From the NCBI GenBank assembly GCA_963835535.1, contig CAWIFL010000009.1, positions 226,911-290,910 on the forward strand: 64,000 nt of DNA. The letters run 5' to 3'. Position numbers and translations under genes: made by a program. This document shows positions 22,003 to 30,629 of the stretch, one piece after another. Origin of the DNA: Fen-1245 sp963835535. GTDB lineage: Bacteria > Gemmatimonadota > Gemmatimonadetes > Gemmatimonadales > JACORV01. Every line of letters starts with the position of its first letter. The first letter of the stretch is position 1. The notes beneath the pieces are model-generated. The model was not told the origin of the DNA and ran no database searches. It saw only the letters and a list, made by a program, of their open reading frames with translations.

Positions 22003-22808
22003 TGCGCCGCCTCGCGGCCGCCCTGCTCCCGCTGCTCGCCGCGGGGTGCGCCTGGCACAGCGACATCACGCGGCTCGAGGCCCAGCTCCTGGACCAGCAG
22101 GCGGCCGCGGCCCGCGCCGACTCGGTTGCTCGGGCGAACCTCGCGGCGATCGCCCGGCAGGTGCAGAGCGTGCTCGACTCCCTCGCCGCGCAGCAGGCCG
22201 TGCTGGGCGCGTTCCGGGGCGACCTCCGCGTGGAGTTGTACAACGTCGAGCAGCAGCTCGTCGCGGTGCAGGAGCTGACCGGCCAGAGCCAGCAGCGCCT
22301 CACCGAGCTGCGGACGCAGCTGGAGCAGCGCTCCGAGCAGATCGCCGCCCAGGGCGCCGCGCCCGCGCCGGCGGCGGCGCCCGCGGGGCAGGGGGCCGCG
22401 CCGGCCGGGGAGCCGTCCCCGGACCAGCTGATGGAGCTGGGGCTGCAGCAGCTGAGGCGCGGCAGCCCGGCCACGGCGCGCACCGCCTTCGCCGAGTTCC
22501 TGAAGAACTACCCGCTGCACGCGCGCGCCGGCGACGCGTGGTTCTTCACCGGCGAAGCCTGGACCGCCGACCAGCAGTCCGATTCCGCCGCCGCGGCGTA
22601 CCAGCAGGTCGTGCAGCACTTCCCCAGCTCCGGCCACATGGCGGCCGCGCTCTACAAGCTCGGGCTGATCGCCGGCCAGGCCGGGAAGAAGGACGAGGCG
22701 CGCGCCCAGTTCAACCGGCTCGTGGCCTCGTTCCCGCTGTCGGACGAGGCCGCGCTGGCGCGCGACCAGCTGCGCGCGCTCGGCCCGGCGGCGGCCCGCC
22801 CGCGCTGA
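22002..22808 (+). CDS. cpoB: Cell division coordinator CpoB/YbgF-like lipoprotein
   Basis: A 268-residue protein starting at GTG 22002, overlapping the pal stop. The signal peptide ends LAAGC, so it may be a lipoprotein, unlike soluble E. coli CpoB. A long heptad-rich coiled coil follows (about 20-115), then a Pro/Ala hinge and three TPR units (from about 140: LMELGLQQLRRGSPATARTAF, AGDAWFFTGEAWTADQQSDSAAAAY). This coiled-coil plus TPR plan and the position after pal define the YbgF/CpoB family, which coordinates peptidoglycan synthesis with outer-membrane constriction. Confidence 0.88.
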   Translation: MRRLAAALLPLLAAGCAWHSDITRLEAQLLDQQAAAARADSVARANLAAIARQVQSVLDSLAAQQAVLGAFRGDLRVELYNVEQQLVAVQELTGQSQQRLTELRTQLEQRSEQIAAQGAAPAPAAAPAGQGAAPAGEPSPDQLMELGLQQLRRGSPATARTAFAEFLKNYPLHARAGDAWFFTGEAWTADQQSDSAAAAYQQVVQHFPSSGHMAAALYKLGLIAGQAGKKDEARAQFNRLVASFPLSDEAALARDQLRALGPAAARPR

Positions 22809-22824
22809 GCTTGGGGAGCGCACC

Positions 22825-23622
22825 GTGCCCCGGTTCGAGCGCAATGAGCGCGGCGAGATGCCGTTCCTCGATCACCTCGAGGAGCTGCGCTGGCGCCTGA
22901 TCTGGAGCCTCCTGGCGCTGACCGTCGCGTTCGTCGTCGGGTTCGTCATCGTGGATGCGTTCAACGTGCTCGGCCTCCTCATGCGGCCGATCGCCCCGCA
23001 CCTGCCCAACGGACGGCTCTATTTCACGAGCCCGATCGAGCCGTTCATGCTCACGATGAAGCTCGCGTTCTTCACCGGACTGGTCCTGGCCTCGCCGGTC
23101 ATCGTCTGGCAGCTGTGGCGGTTCCTGTCGCCGGCGCTGTACGCCAGGGAGCGGCGGGTCGTGCTCCCCGTCGCGATCGCGGCCGCGCTGCTCTTCGTCG
23201 CCGGCGTCCTGCTCGCCTATCTGCTGGTGCTCCCCACCGCCATCAGGGTGCTGCTGGGCTTCCAGTCCCAGAGCCTGCAGCCGATCGTCACCGCGAAGGA
23301 GTACTTCGGGTTCGCGATGCAGGTGGTGATCGCCTTCGGCGCGATCTTCGAGATCCCGCTCGTGCTGCTGATGCTGGTCTATCTCCACGTCATCTCGGCG
23401 ACCTTCCTCGCGCGGAACCGCCGCTTCGCGATCGCCGGCAACGCGTTCCTCGCGATGCTGCTCTCGCCGCCGGACCTGGTCTCGATGACGCTGATGATGA
23501 TCCCGGTGCAGCTGCTCTTCGAGATCACGGTCATCATCGCGCGGGTGATGGAGCGCCGCCGCGCGAAGCGGCAGCCCTCCGACGCGCCCTCTGACGAGGT
23601 CGTCCCCGCGGGTCAGGCGTAG
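22825..23622 (+). CDS. tatC: Twin-arginine translocase subunit TatC
   Basis: A 265-residue membrane protein with six predicted helices. The N-terminal FLDHLEELRWRLI and the LKLAFFTGLVLASPVIVWQ-like segment are TatC signatures (here MKLAFFTGLVLASPVIVWQL). TatC is the receptor for twin-arginine signal peptides. GTG 22825 has GGGGAG 7 bases upstream. tatA lies 11 kb away at 34.1 kb, so the Tat genes are split in this genome. Placement right after tol-pal and before lptD keeps it in an envelope-biogenesis run. The stop overlaps the GTG of lptD. Confidence 0.95.
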   Translation: MPRFERNERGEMPFLDHLEELRWRLIWSLLALTVAFVVGFVIVDAFNVLGLLMRPIAPHLPNGRLYFTSPIEPFMLTMKLAFFTGLVLASPVIVWQLWRFLSPALYARERRVVLPVAIAAALLFVAGVLLAYLLVLPTAIRVLLGFQSQSLQPIVTAKEYFGFAMQVVIAFGAIFEIPLVLLMLVYLHVISATFLARNRRFAIAGNAFLAMLLSPPDLVSMTLMMIPVQLLFEITVIIARVMERRRAKRQPSDAPSDEVVPAGQA

Positions 23623-26440
23623 TGCTCCTCCGCGTCGCCGTGCTCGCTCTCGTGGCCGCCGCGTGCCTCGCCGCGCCGGCCGCCGCGCAGCAGCTTCCGG
23701 GCCCCCCCCTCCCCAGCCGGCGCGCGGCGAGGCGGCGCGCCCCGACACCGGGCGCGCCCGCGGCGACTCCGCCGGCGCCGACACCGCCAAGGCCGGCCGC
23801 GGCGCGGGGCTCCCCTCCAAGCCGTCCCGCAGCTTCGCGACCCCCGACTCGGTGACCGAGGCGCTGATGAAGCTGCCCGGCTTCCGGGTGACGCGGTACA
23901 GCGCGGACTCGGTCCAGTTCCTGCCGCCCGAGAAGAAGATCAATCTGGTCGGCAGCGCGCTGCTGCAGCGCGACAACTCCACCCTCCAGGCCGACACCGT
24001 CCGCTACGCCGAGCGGAACTGCGCGCTCACGGCGGAGGGCAGTCCGCAGATGTTCGACGCGCAGGGCGTGGTGGTCGGGCACGGGATGCTGTACGACGCG
24101 TGCAACCACGCCGGCATCATCGGGAAGGCCACCACCGACTTTCCGGAGGGCTCGACCACCTGGTATCTGCGCGGCGACATGGCGATGGACAACCAGGAGA
24201 ACCGCACCTACGCGGCCGGCGCCACGATCACCAGCTGCGACGACCCGGATCCGCATTATCACTTCTATGCGCGCGAGATCAAGTTCGTGTCCAAGACCAT
24301 GATGGTGGCGCGCCCCGCGCTGCTCTACGTCGCGGACGTCCCCATCCTCTGGCTCCCGTTCATCTTCCAGGACATGCGGCACGGCCGGCACTCCGGCATG
24401 ATCCCGCCGCAGTTCGGCATCAACGACATCGTCCGCAACTCCCCGACGTACCACCGCCACATCTCGAACTTCGGCTGGTACTGGGTGCTCGGCGATTACG
24501 CCGACGCGCAGGCCACGATGGACTGGTACGCGCAGAGCTTCTGGGACGTGAACGGACGGATACGCTACCGCTGGCTGGACCGGTTCCTCACGGGCGGCGT
24601 CGCCTACCAGGAACTGCACGAGGTGGGCGGCAGCACGAGCTACCGGATCACGTGGTCCCACCAGCAGCAGTTCTCGCAGACCAGCTCGCTCTCGGCCGGC
24701 ATCGACTACGCGTCCAGCTCGAGCATCATCTCGCGCAACGCCGTGGACCCCGTGCTCACCGTCGCCACGATCGACAGCCGCGTCAACTACCAGCAGTCGT
24801 TCGCCTGGGGCTCGCTCTCCCTCGGGGGCAGCCGCACGCAGAACCTCGACAAGCCGCTCGTCAGCATGACCCTCCCCACGGTCGCCTTCACGCCGAACCC
24901 GATCGCCATCGGCCCGAACGTGACCTGGTCGCCGTCGTTCAACCTGACCAACTCGCTGCAGTCCCAGCAGTCCACGGGGACCTACACCTTCACGGCGCCC
25001 GGTGATTCGTCCCAGATCCTGTCGAACTCGCGCCAGACCTCCGTCTCGATCTCGACGCCCTTCCGGATCGGCCGGTGGACCTGGAGCAACGCGTTCTCGG
25101 TGAATGACCAGGTCACCAACGCGCACCGGACGCTGCTGCGCCAGGACCCGGCGGACAGCACCAAGACCGACGTGCAGAACTACGCCGGGAACTTCGAGAC
25201 CGACATCGACTGGAGCACGGGCATCGGGCTGCCGGTGCTGCTGCAGGGCACCTGGAACCTCCAGCCCTCGGTCGGCATCGTGAACAAGACCGGCGGCGCC
25301 TTCCTGGTCCGCAGCCCCTACAGCGGCGGGGCGTTCGTGAGCCAGGGGAAGCGCCTGGGCTACAACCTCTCCATCTCGCCGACCTTCTTCGGCCTGTTCG
25401 GCGGGATCGGCCCGGTGGCGCGGTTCCGGCACTCGATCTCCCCCAGCATTTCCTGGAGCTACTCGCCCGCTACGACGATCCCCGAGGCGTACGCGCGCGC
25501 CATCTCGCCCAACGACTCGGCCATCAACACCCACATCCCCGCGAGCCAGACGCTGACGTTCGGCCTGACCCAGAACCTCGAGGCGAAGCTGCGGCCGCCG
25601 CCGCTGCCGGCGGGGGACACCAGCAAGGCCGCTGCCGACTCCGGCGCCGCGCGCGAAGGCCGGAAGATCAAACTGCTCTCCATCCAGACCAGCGGGCTCG
25701 CCATCGATCTCGAGCAGGCCAAACGCCGCGGGTACACCGGCTGGACCACGGGCACGCTCTCCAACGCGTTCAGCTCGGACCTGCTCCCCGACTTCAGCCT
25801 CTCGACCACCCACGATCTCTTCCAGGGCACCGTCGGAACGGCCGGCTCGAAGTTCGATCCGTACCTGACGAGCGTGTCGGCACGCTTCTCCCTGGGGCCC
25901 AGTTTCCTGCAGTTCCTCGGCTCGCTGTTGGGCTTCGGCTCGGCGGCGCCGCCGCCGCCGCCGACCGCCGCGGCCCGGCGCGACTCCGTGAGCGCTGCCG
26001 ACAGCATCCAGGTGCCGGCCATTCCCAACTACGCCTACCAGCGGGGCCCGCTCCAGAACCAGCCGGGGGCCCCCGACCGGATCCTGCCTCGCGGCGCGGT
26101 CAACTCGTTCCGCGCGTCGCTGGCGTTCGACCTCCAGCGCACGCGCCCCGTCCCCGGTCAGATCACGCCGCCGACCCACAGCACGTTGAACGGAGGCATC
26201 TCGTTCTCACCGACCCGCGACTGGTCGCTGTCGTGGCAGACCCTCTACGACTTCACGGCCGGCAGGTTCGGCTCGCACGTCCTGACGCTCAACCGCACCA
26301 TGCACGACTGGCACGCGACGTTCAGCTTCGTGCAGTCGCCGAACGGGAACGTCGTCTTCAACTTCAACATCACGCTGACCGACCAGCCGGCGATCAAGTT
26401 CGACTACGATCAGCGGAACCTGCCGTCCACCCCGTACTGA
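23622..26440 (+). CDS. lptD: LPS-assembly protein LptD (OstA)-like, frame interrupted at a C8 run
   Basis: The frame from GTG 23622 encodes a signal peptide (LLRVAVLALVAAACLAAPAAAQQ), but the conserved body lies in the next frame. The switch falls at eight C residues (23702-23709), and one missing base there would restore a 939-residue protein. The body has an OstA-type N-terminal region (about 80-190) with VPILWLPFIFQDM and SGMIPPQFG, then a long beta-barrel rich in alternating strands ending QPAIKFDYDQRNL. LptD inserts lipopolysaccharide at the outer surface. A start inside the second frame (23663) would leave the protein without a signal peptide. The match is clear at motif level only. Confidence 0.75.
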
Positions 26441-26597
26441 GCGGCCGCGCACCACTGTCCTGGCTGGATGACATCGGCTGGGGGTCGTATGTCACAACCT
26501 GGCCTCTATCCACTTGAACCGTAACGAGTTGGAACGATCGCCGGCGCCCGGCACGGCACGTGCGCTTGAGGCGGTCGGACCCTCGCTGGAGCGGCAC

Positions 26598-27455
26598 ATG
26601 CGTCGGCTTCCTCTGCTGATCCCGCTGGTCGTGGCCTCCGTGGCCGCGCTCAGCGCCTGCTACGATCGCGGCGGCGTGAGCAACCCGAACGTCGTCACGG
26701 TGCCCGCGCCGACCTATCTGACCAGCACGAGCCTCAACGGCGCGGTGTACCTGAACTGGGACGACACGCCCTACGCGAGCTCCCCGAACGACTTCTCGCA
26801 TTACCAGGTCTACAGCACCAGCTACAGCCTGGATTCCAGCGCGTGCGGCAAGACCTGGAGCGTCGAGGGGACCACCGTCTCGCCCGAATTCCTGGTGGGG
26901 GCGCTCACGAACGGCGTGCCGCGCTGCTTCGGGGTGTCGGCGATCTCGGTGGACGACTACGAGAGCGACCTGTCGCCGCTCCGGAACGACACGCCGCGGC
27001 CGGATGCGCGGAACGTGGTGCTCTTCTCGACCGACACCCTGGCGGGCCAGCAGAGCGGCTTCCGCTTCTGGCTCGACGCCAACGGCAACGGGCAGGTGGA
27101 CGTCGGGGAGCTGGGGCTGGTCGGCAACAGCGCGAGCGGCACCAACGACTTCATCCTGACCCGCAATGCGAGCGGCCTGTGGCTGACGCCGCAGCGCGCC
27201 GCGGACTCGATGATGGTCTACGGCAACACCCCGATCGCCGACCTCACGTCCATCGACGTGGCGCCCGTCGGACCGTATACGCGCAACGCCACCCTGGCGT
27301 CGCCGATGTGGGGCTACGTCGTCCAGACGACGGTCGGGTCGTTCTACATGTACGGCGCGATCCGGGTGACCGCCGTCGGACCGAACTACATCATCTTCGA
27401 CTGGTCGTATCAGACGGATCCGGGGAATCCGGAGCTGGTGCCGGGTAAGAGGTGA
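26598..27455 (+). CDS. Putative lipoprotein with fibronectin-like and EF-hand-like segments
   Basis: A 285-residue protein of unknown function. The signal peptide (LLIPLVVASVAALSAC) ends at a lipobox Cys. Residues about 45-125 (NGAVYLNWDDTPYASSPNDF then FSHYQVYS and PRCFGVSAIS) have the layout of a fibronectin type III domain. Residues about 155-170 hold DANGNGQVDVGEL, an EF-hand or dockerin-like calcium loop. ATG 26598 is chosen because it begins the signal peptide; the frame is open upstream to 26514. It follows lptD after 157 bases that show no clear promoter, and a large hairpin comes next. Confidence 0.6.
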   Translation: MRRLPLLIPLVVASVAALSACYDRGGVSNPNVVTVPAPTYLTSTSLNGAVYLNWDDTPYASSPNDFSHYQVYSTSYSLDSSACGKTWSVEGTTVSPEFLVGALTNGVPRCFGVSAISVDDYESDLSPLRNDTPRPDARNVVLFSTDTLAGQQSGFRFWLDANGNGQVDVGELGLVGNSASGTNDFILTRNASGLWLTPQRAADSMMVYGNTPIADLTSIDVAPVGPYTRNATLASPMWGYVVQTTVGSFYMYGAIRVTAVGPNYIIFDWSYQTDPGNPELVPGKR

Positions 27456-27614
27456 GGCGTGAGACGTGAGAAGAACGGGTGAGACGTGAGAGGGTGAAAA
27501 GGCGTGAGACGTGAGACGGGAAGGGCGTGAGAGGGTGGCTGACTCCTCTCACGCTTCTGGCCCTCTCACTTCTCACGTGTCCCTCTCACTTCTCACCCCT
27601 CACCTCTCACTCGG
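27455..27614. repeat. Long GTGAGAC/TCTCACG heptad tract with terminator-like palindrome
   Basis: From the lipoprotein stop, about 80 bases of GTGAGAC-type heptamers are followed by about 70 bases of the complementary TCTCACG/TCTCACT type. The halves meet in a perfect 10-bp stem (27525-27534 with 27545-27554, loop 10). The whole tract can form a very long imperfect hairpin. The same words occur at 34436-34520, also between genes. It probably ends the lptD-lipoprotein transcript in both directions, though it has no T-run. Confidence 0.75.
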
Positions 27615-27618
27615 CCGA

Positions 27619-27624
27619 TATCTT
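27619..27624 (+). promoter_or_regulatory. Candidate -10 box (TATCTT) of hutU
   Basis: TATCTT lies 7 bases before the hutU ATG. The same hexamer is the -10 box of two better promoters in this window (30568 and 36460). No -35 box is visible at the right spacing, where the heptad tract lies. If used, transcription would start at or next to the ATG, giving an almost leaderless message. Confidence 0.35.
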
Positions 27625-27631
27625 GTGACCC

Positions 27632-29299
27632 ATGGCCACTCCCGCAGGTCCCCGTACGGTCAGGGCTCCCCGTGGCTCCTCGGTTTCCTGCAAGGGCTGG
27701 ATCCAGGAAGCCGCCATGCGCATGCTCATGAACAACCTCGATCCCGACGTCGCCGAGCGGCCGGACGACCTCGTCGTCTACGGCGGCACGGGCCGGGCCT
27801 GCCGCTCCTGGGAGGCGTTCGAGGCGATCGTCGCCTCGCTCAAGGCGCTCGAGAACGACGAGACGCTGCTGGTGGCGAGCGGCAAGCCGGTCGGCATCTT
27901 CACCACGCACCCCGACGCCCCGCGCGTCCTCATCGCCAATGCGAACCTGGTCGGCCGGTGGGCGACCTGGGACGTCTTCCGCGAGCTGGAGAAGAAGGGC
28001 CTCATCATGTACGGCCAGATGACGGCCGGCTCCTGGATCTACATCGGCACGCAGGGGATCCTCCAGGGCACGTACGAGACCTTCGGCGCGGTCGGGCGGC
28101 AGCACTTCGGCGGCTCGCTCAAGGGCCGCCTGGTGCTCTCCGGCGGCCTGGGCGGGATGGGGGGCGCGCAGCCGCTCGCGGCGACGATGAACGAGGCCGT
28201 GTTCCTCGGCGTCGAGGTGGATGCGGCGCGCATCCGCCGCCGCATCGAGACGCGCTACCTCGACCGGGAGACCGCGTCGCTCGACGAGGCGCTCCGCTGG
28301 TGCGACGAGGCGAAGCGGCAGGGCCGCTCGCTCAGCGTCGGCCTCGTCGGCAACTGCGCCGAGGTGCTGCCGGAGATCGTGCGCCGCGGCGTGGTCCCCG
28401 ACGTCCTGACCGATCAGACGTCGGCGCACGACCCGCTCAACGGCTACGTCCCCGCCGGCCTGTCGCTCGCGGCGGCGGCCGCGCTGCGCTCGTCCGACCC
28501 CAAGGCGTACGTGCGCCGCGCGATGGACTCGATGGCGGTGCACGTCCGCGCCATGCTGGATCTGATGCGGAAGGGTGCGGTCACCTTCGACTACGGGAAC
28601 AACATCCGCACCCAGGCGCTCGACGCCGGCGTCGCCGACGCCTTCGCCTTCCCCGGCTTCGTCCCCGCGTACGTGCGCCCGCTCTTCTGCGAGGGGAAGG
28701 GGCCGTTCCGCTGGGTCACGCTCTCGGGCGATCCGAAGGACCTGGCGCGCACCGACACGCTGGTCCTCGATCTCTTCCCCGAGAACGAGCACCTGCGGCG
28801 CTGGATCACCCTGGCGCGGGAGCGGGTGGCGTTCCAGGGGCTGCCGGCGCGCATCTGCTGGCTGGGCCAGGGAGAGCGCGCGCGGTTCGGCCTCGCGCTG
28901 AACGACCTGGTGGCGCGCGGCGTTCTCTCCGCCCCGGTGGTGATCGGCCGCGACCACCTGGACACCGGCTCGGTCGCGTCGCCCTTCCGCGAGACCGAGG
29001 CGATGCTCGACGGGTCGGACGCGATCGCCGACTGGCCGGTGCTGAACGCGATGCTCAACGTGGCGAGCGGGGCCTCGTGGGTCTCGTTCCATCACGGCGG
29101 CGGCGTCGGCATCGGCAACTCGCTGCACGCCGGCCAGGTCATCGTCGCCGAGGGGAGCAAGGGCGCGGCGGCGCGGCTCGAGCGCGTGCTGACCAACGAT
29201 CCGGGCATCGGCGTCGCGCGGCACGCGGACGCCGGCTACGACCTCGCCGTCGAGACCGCCCGGCGGCACCACATCCGCCTCCCGATGCATGGCGGCTGA
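27632..29299 (+). CDS. hutU: Urocanate hydratase
   Basis: A 555-residue urocanase. The N-terminus RAPRGSSVSCKGWIQEAAMRMLMNNLDP is typical, the NAD+-binding loop is SGGLGGMGGAQPLA, and the catalytic cysteine region GLPARICWLGQGER contains Cys409. It converts urocanate to 4-imidazolone-5-propionate using tightly bound NAD+ as an electrophile, the second step of histidine degradation. The length matches the family. It overlaps hutI, the next enzyme of the pathway, by 11 bases. hutH and the final steps are not in the window. Confidence 0.97.
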   Translation: MATPAGPRTVRAPRGSSVSCKGWIQEAAMRMLMNNLDPDVAERPDDLVVYGGTGRACRSWEAFEAIVASLKALENDETLLVASGKPVGIFTTHPDAPRVLIANANLVGRWATWDVFRELEKKGLIMYGQMTAGSWIYIGTQGILQGTYETFGAVGRQHFGGSLKGRLVLSGGLGGMGGAQPLAATMNEAVFLGVEVDAARIRRRIETRYLDRETASLDEALRWCDEAKRQGRSLSVGLVGNCAEVLPEIVRRGVVPDVLTDQTSAHDPLNGYVPAGLSLAAAAALRSSDPKAYVRRAMDSMAVHVRAMLDLMRKGAVTFDYGNNIRTQALDAGVADAFAFPGFVPAYVRPLFCEGKGPFRWVTLSGDPKDLARTDTLVLDLFPENEHLRRWITLARERVAFQGLPARICWLGQGERARFGLALNDLVARGVLSAPVVIGRDHLDTGSVASPFRETEAMLDGSDAIADWPVLNAMLNVASGASWVSFHHGGGVGIGNSLHAGQVIVAEGSKGAAARLERVLTNDPGIGVARHADAGYDLAVETARRHHIRLPMHGG

Positions 29300-30617
29300 G
29301 GGCCGCCGCCTCGCCTTCGTGGGCGCGGGCGCCGTGGCCACGGGCCCCGCCGCGCCGGGCCCCGTGCGCCACCCCGCCTGGGACGACGTCGGCCTCAGGA
29401 CCGGCGTGGGCGTCGGCGTCGAGGACGGGCGCATCGCGCTCGTCGCTCCGGACGATGAAGTGGGGGAGTGGTTCCACGCGGCGCGGTCGCCGGACGCGCT
29501 GGTGCACTGCGGCGGCCGGCTGATCACCGCCGGGCTGGTGGACCCGCACACCCACGCGCTGTTCGGGAAGCCGCGCCTCGAGGACCACGCGCGCCGCGCC
29601 CGCGGCGACGACTACAAGGCCATCGCCGCGGCGGGCGGCGGGATCCTCTCGTCGGTCGCCGACTTCCGCTCGCGCAGCGAGGACGCGCTGGTCGCGCTCG
29701 CCCTGCCGCGTCTGGCGATGATGGCCGCCCTCGGCACCACCGCCGTCGAGATCAAGTCGGGGTACGGCCTCGCGCTCGAGCACGAGCTGAAGGCGCTGCG
29801 CGCCATCGCGCGGCTGCGGAACGAGGTCCCGCTCCAGGTCGTCGCCACCTTCCTCGGCGCGCACGAGGTGCCGGCCGACTACCGCTCGCGGCGCGACGCC
29901 TACGTCCGCCTGGTCATCGAGGAGATGCTGCCGGCCGTCGCGCACGGGCGACTCGCGTCCTTTTGCGACGTCTTCTGCGAGCCGGGCGTCTTCAGCGTGG
30001 AGGAGAGCGAGGCCATCCTGACGGCGGCCTCGCGGCTGGGGCTGGGGCTCAAGGTGCACGCGGACGAGCTGGACCCCTCCGGCGGGGCCGAGCTGGCGGC
30101 GCGCCTCGGCGCCGCCTCGGCCGACCATCTGGGCGCGATCTCGCCGGCCGGCGTGGAGGCCCTCGCGGCCAGCGAGACCGCCGCCGTGCTGCTCCCCGGC
30201 ACCCTGGTCTTCCTCGGCCGGAGCCGCCAGGCGCCGGCGCGCGCCCTCCTCGAGGCCGGCGCCATCGTCGCCCTCGCCTCGGATTTCAACCCCGGCTCGT
30301 CCCCGAGCGCCAATCTGCCCCTGATGATGGCTCTCGCCGTCAGCCAGGCCCGGCTGCAGCCCGAGGAGGCCTTCGTCGCCGCCACGGCGAATGCCGCCCA
30401 CGCCGTCCGCCTGGAGGGGGGCCGGGGCACCCTCGCCGTGGGGGTTCCCGCCGACCTGGTCGTGTGGAATTGCCGGGACGTCCGGGAGCTGGCCTACTGG
30501 TACGGAATTCCGCTTGCCTGGCGGGTTTACGCCTCCGGTTGTCCTTGTCTTGGGGGGGGGTGGGGAATATCTTCCCCCGGTTCCGCTGGAACGGTGCTTT
30601 CTCCGCCCATGTCCTGA
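29289..30617 (+). CDS. hutI: Imidazolonepropionase
   Basis: A 442-residue amidohydrolase. Metal ligands His87 and His89 lie in VDPHTHALF. AAGGGILSSV, LGAHEVP and LKVHADELDPSGGAELAARLGAASADHL are HutI signatures, and DFNPGSSPSANL carries the metal-binding Asp. It opens the ring of imidazolonepropionate to N-formimidoyl-glutamate. Homology ends near YWYGIPLAWRVYASG; the last 25 or so residues are Gly/Ser/Pro-rich, run through a G9 tract, and overlap the promoter of the next gene. The true ancestral end may therefore be earlier. ATG 29289 overlaps hutU by 11 bases. Confidence 0.94.
   Translation: MAAEGRRLAFVGAGAVATGPAAPGPVRHPAWDDVGLRTGVGVGVEDGRIALVAPDDEVGEWFHAARSPDALVHCGGRLITAGLVDPHTHALFGKPRLEDHARRARGDDYKAIAAAGGGILSSVADFRSRSEDALVALALPRLAMMAALGTTAVEIKSGYGLALEHELKALRAIARLRNEVPLQVVATFLGAHEVPADYRSRRDAYVRLVIEEMLPAVAHGRLASFCDVFCEPGVFSVEESEAILTAASRLGLGLKVHADELDPSGGAELAARLGAASADHLGAISPAGVEALAASETAAVLLPGTLVFLGRSRQAPARALLEAGAIVALASDFNPGSSPSANLPLMMALAVSQARLQPEEAFVAATANAAHAVRLEGGRGTLAVGVPADLVVWNCRDVRELAYWYGIPLAWRVYASGCPCLGGGWGISSPGSAGTVLSPPMS
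30545..30573 (+). promoter_or_regulatory. Promoter within the hutI tail, driving the TPR gene
   Basis: TTGTCT (30545-30550), a 17-base spacer rich in G (including nine in a row) and TATCTT (30568-30573) form a good promoter 56 bases before the next ATG. The -10 box also sits in a small perfect hairpin (GGGGAA, loop TATC, TTCCCC at 30562-30577). It overlaps the last codons of hutI. Confidence 0.6.
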
Positions 30618-30629
30618 ACCGTCGGACGC

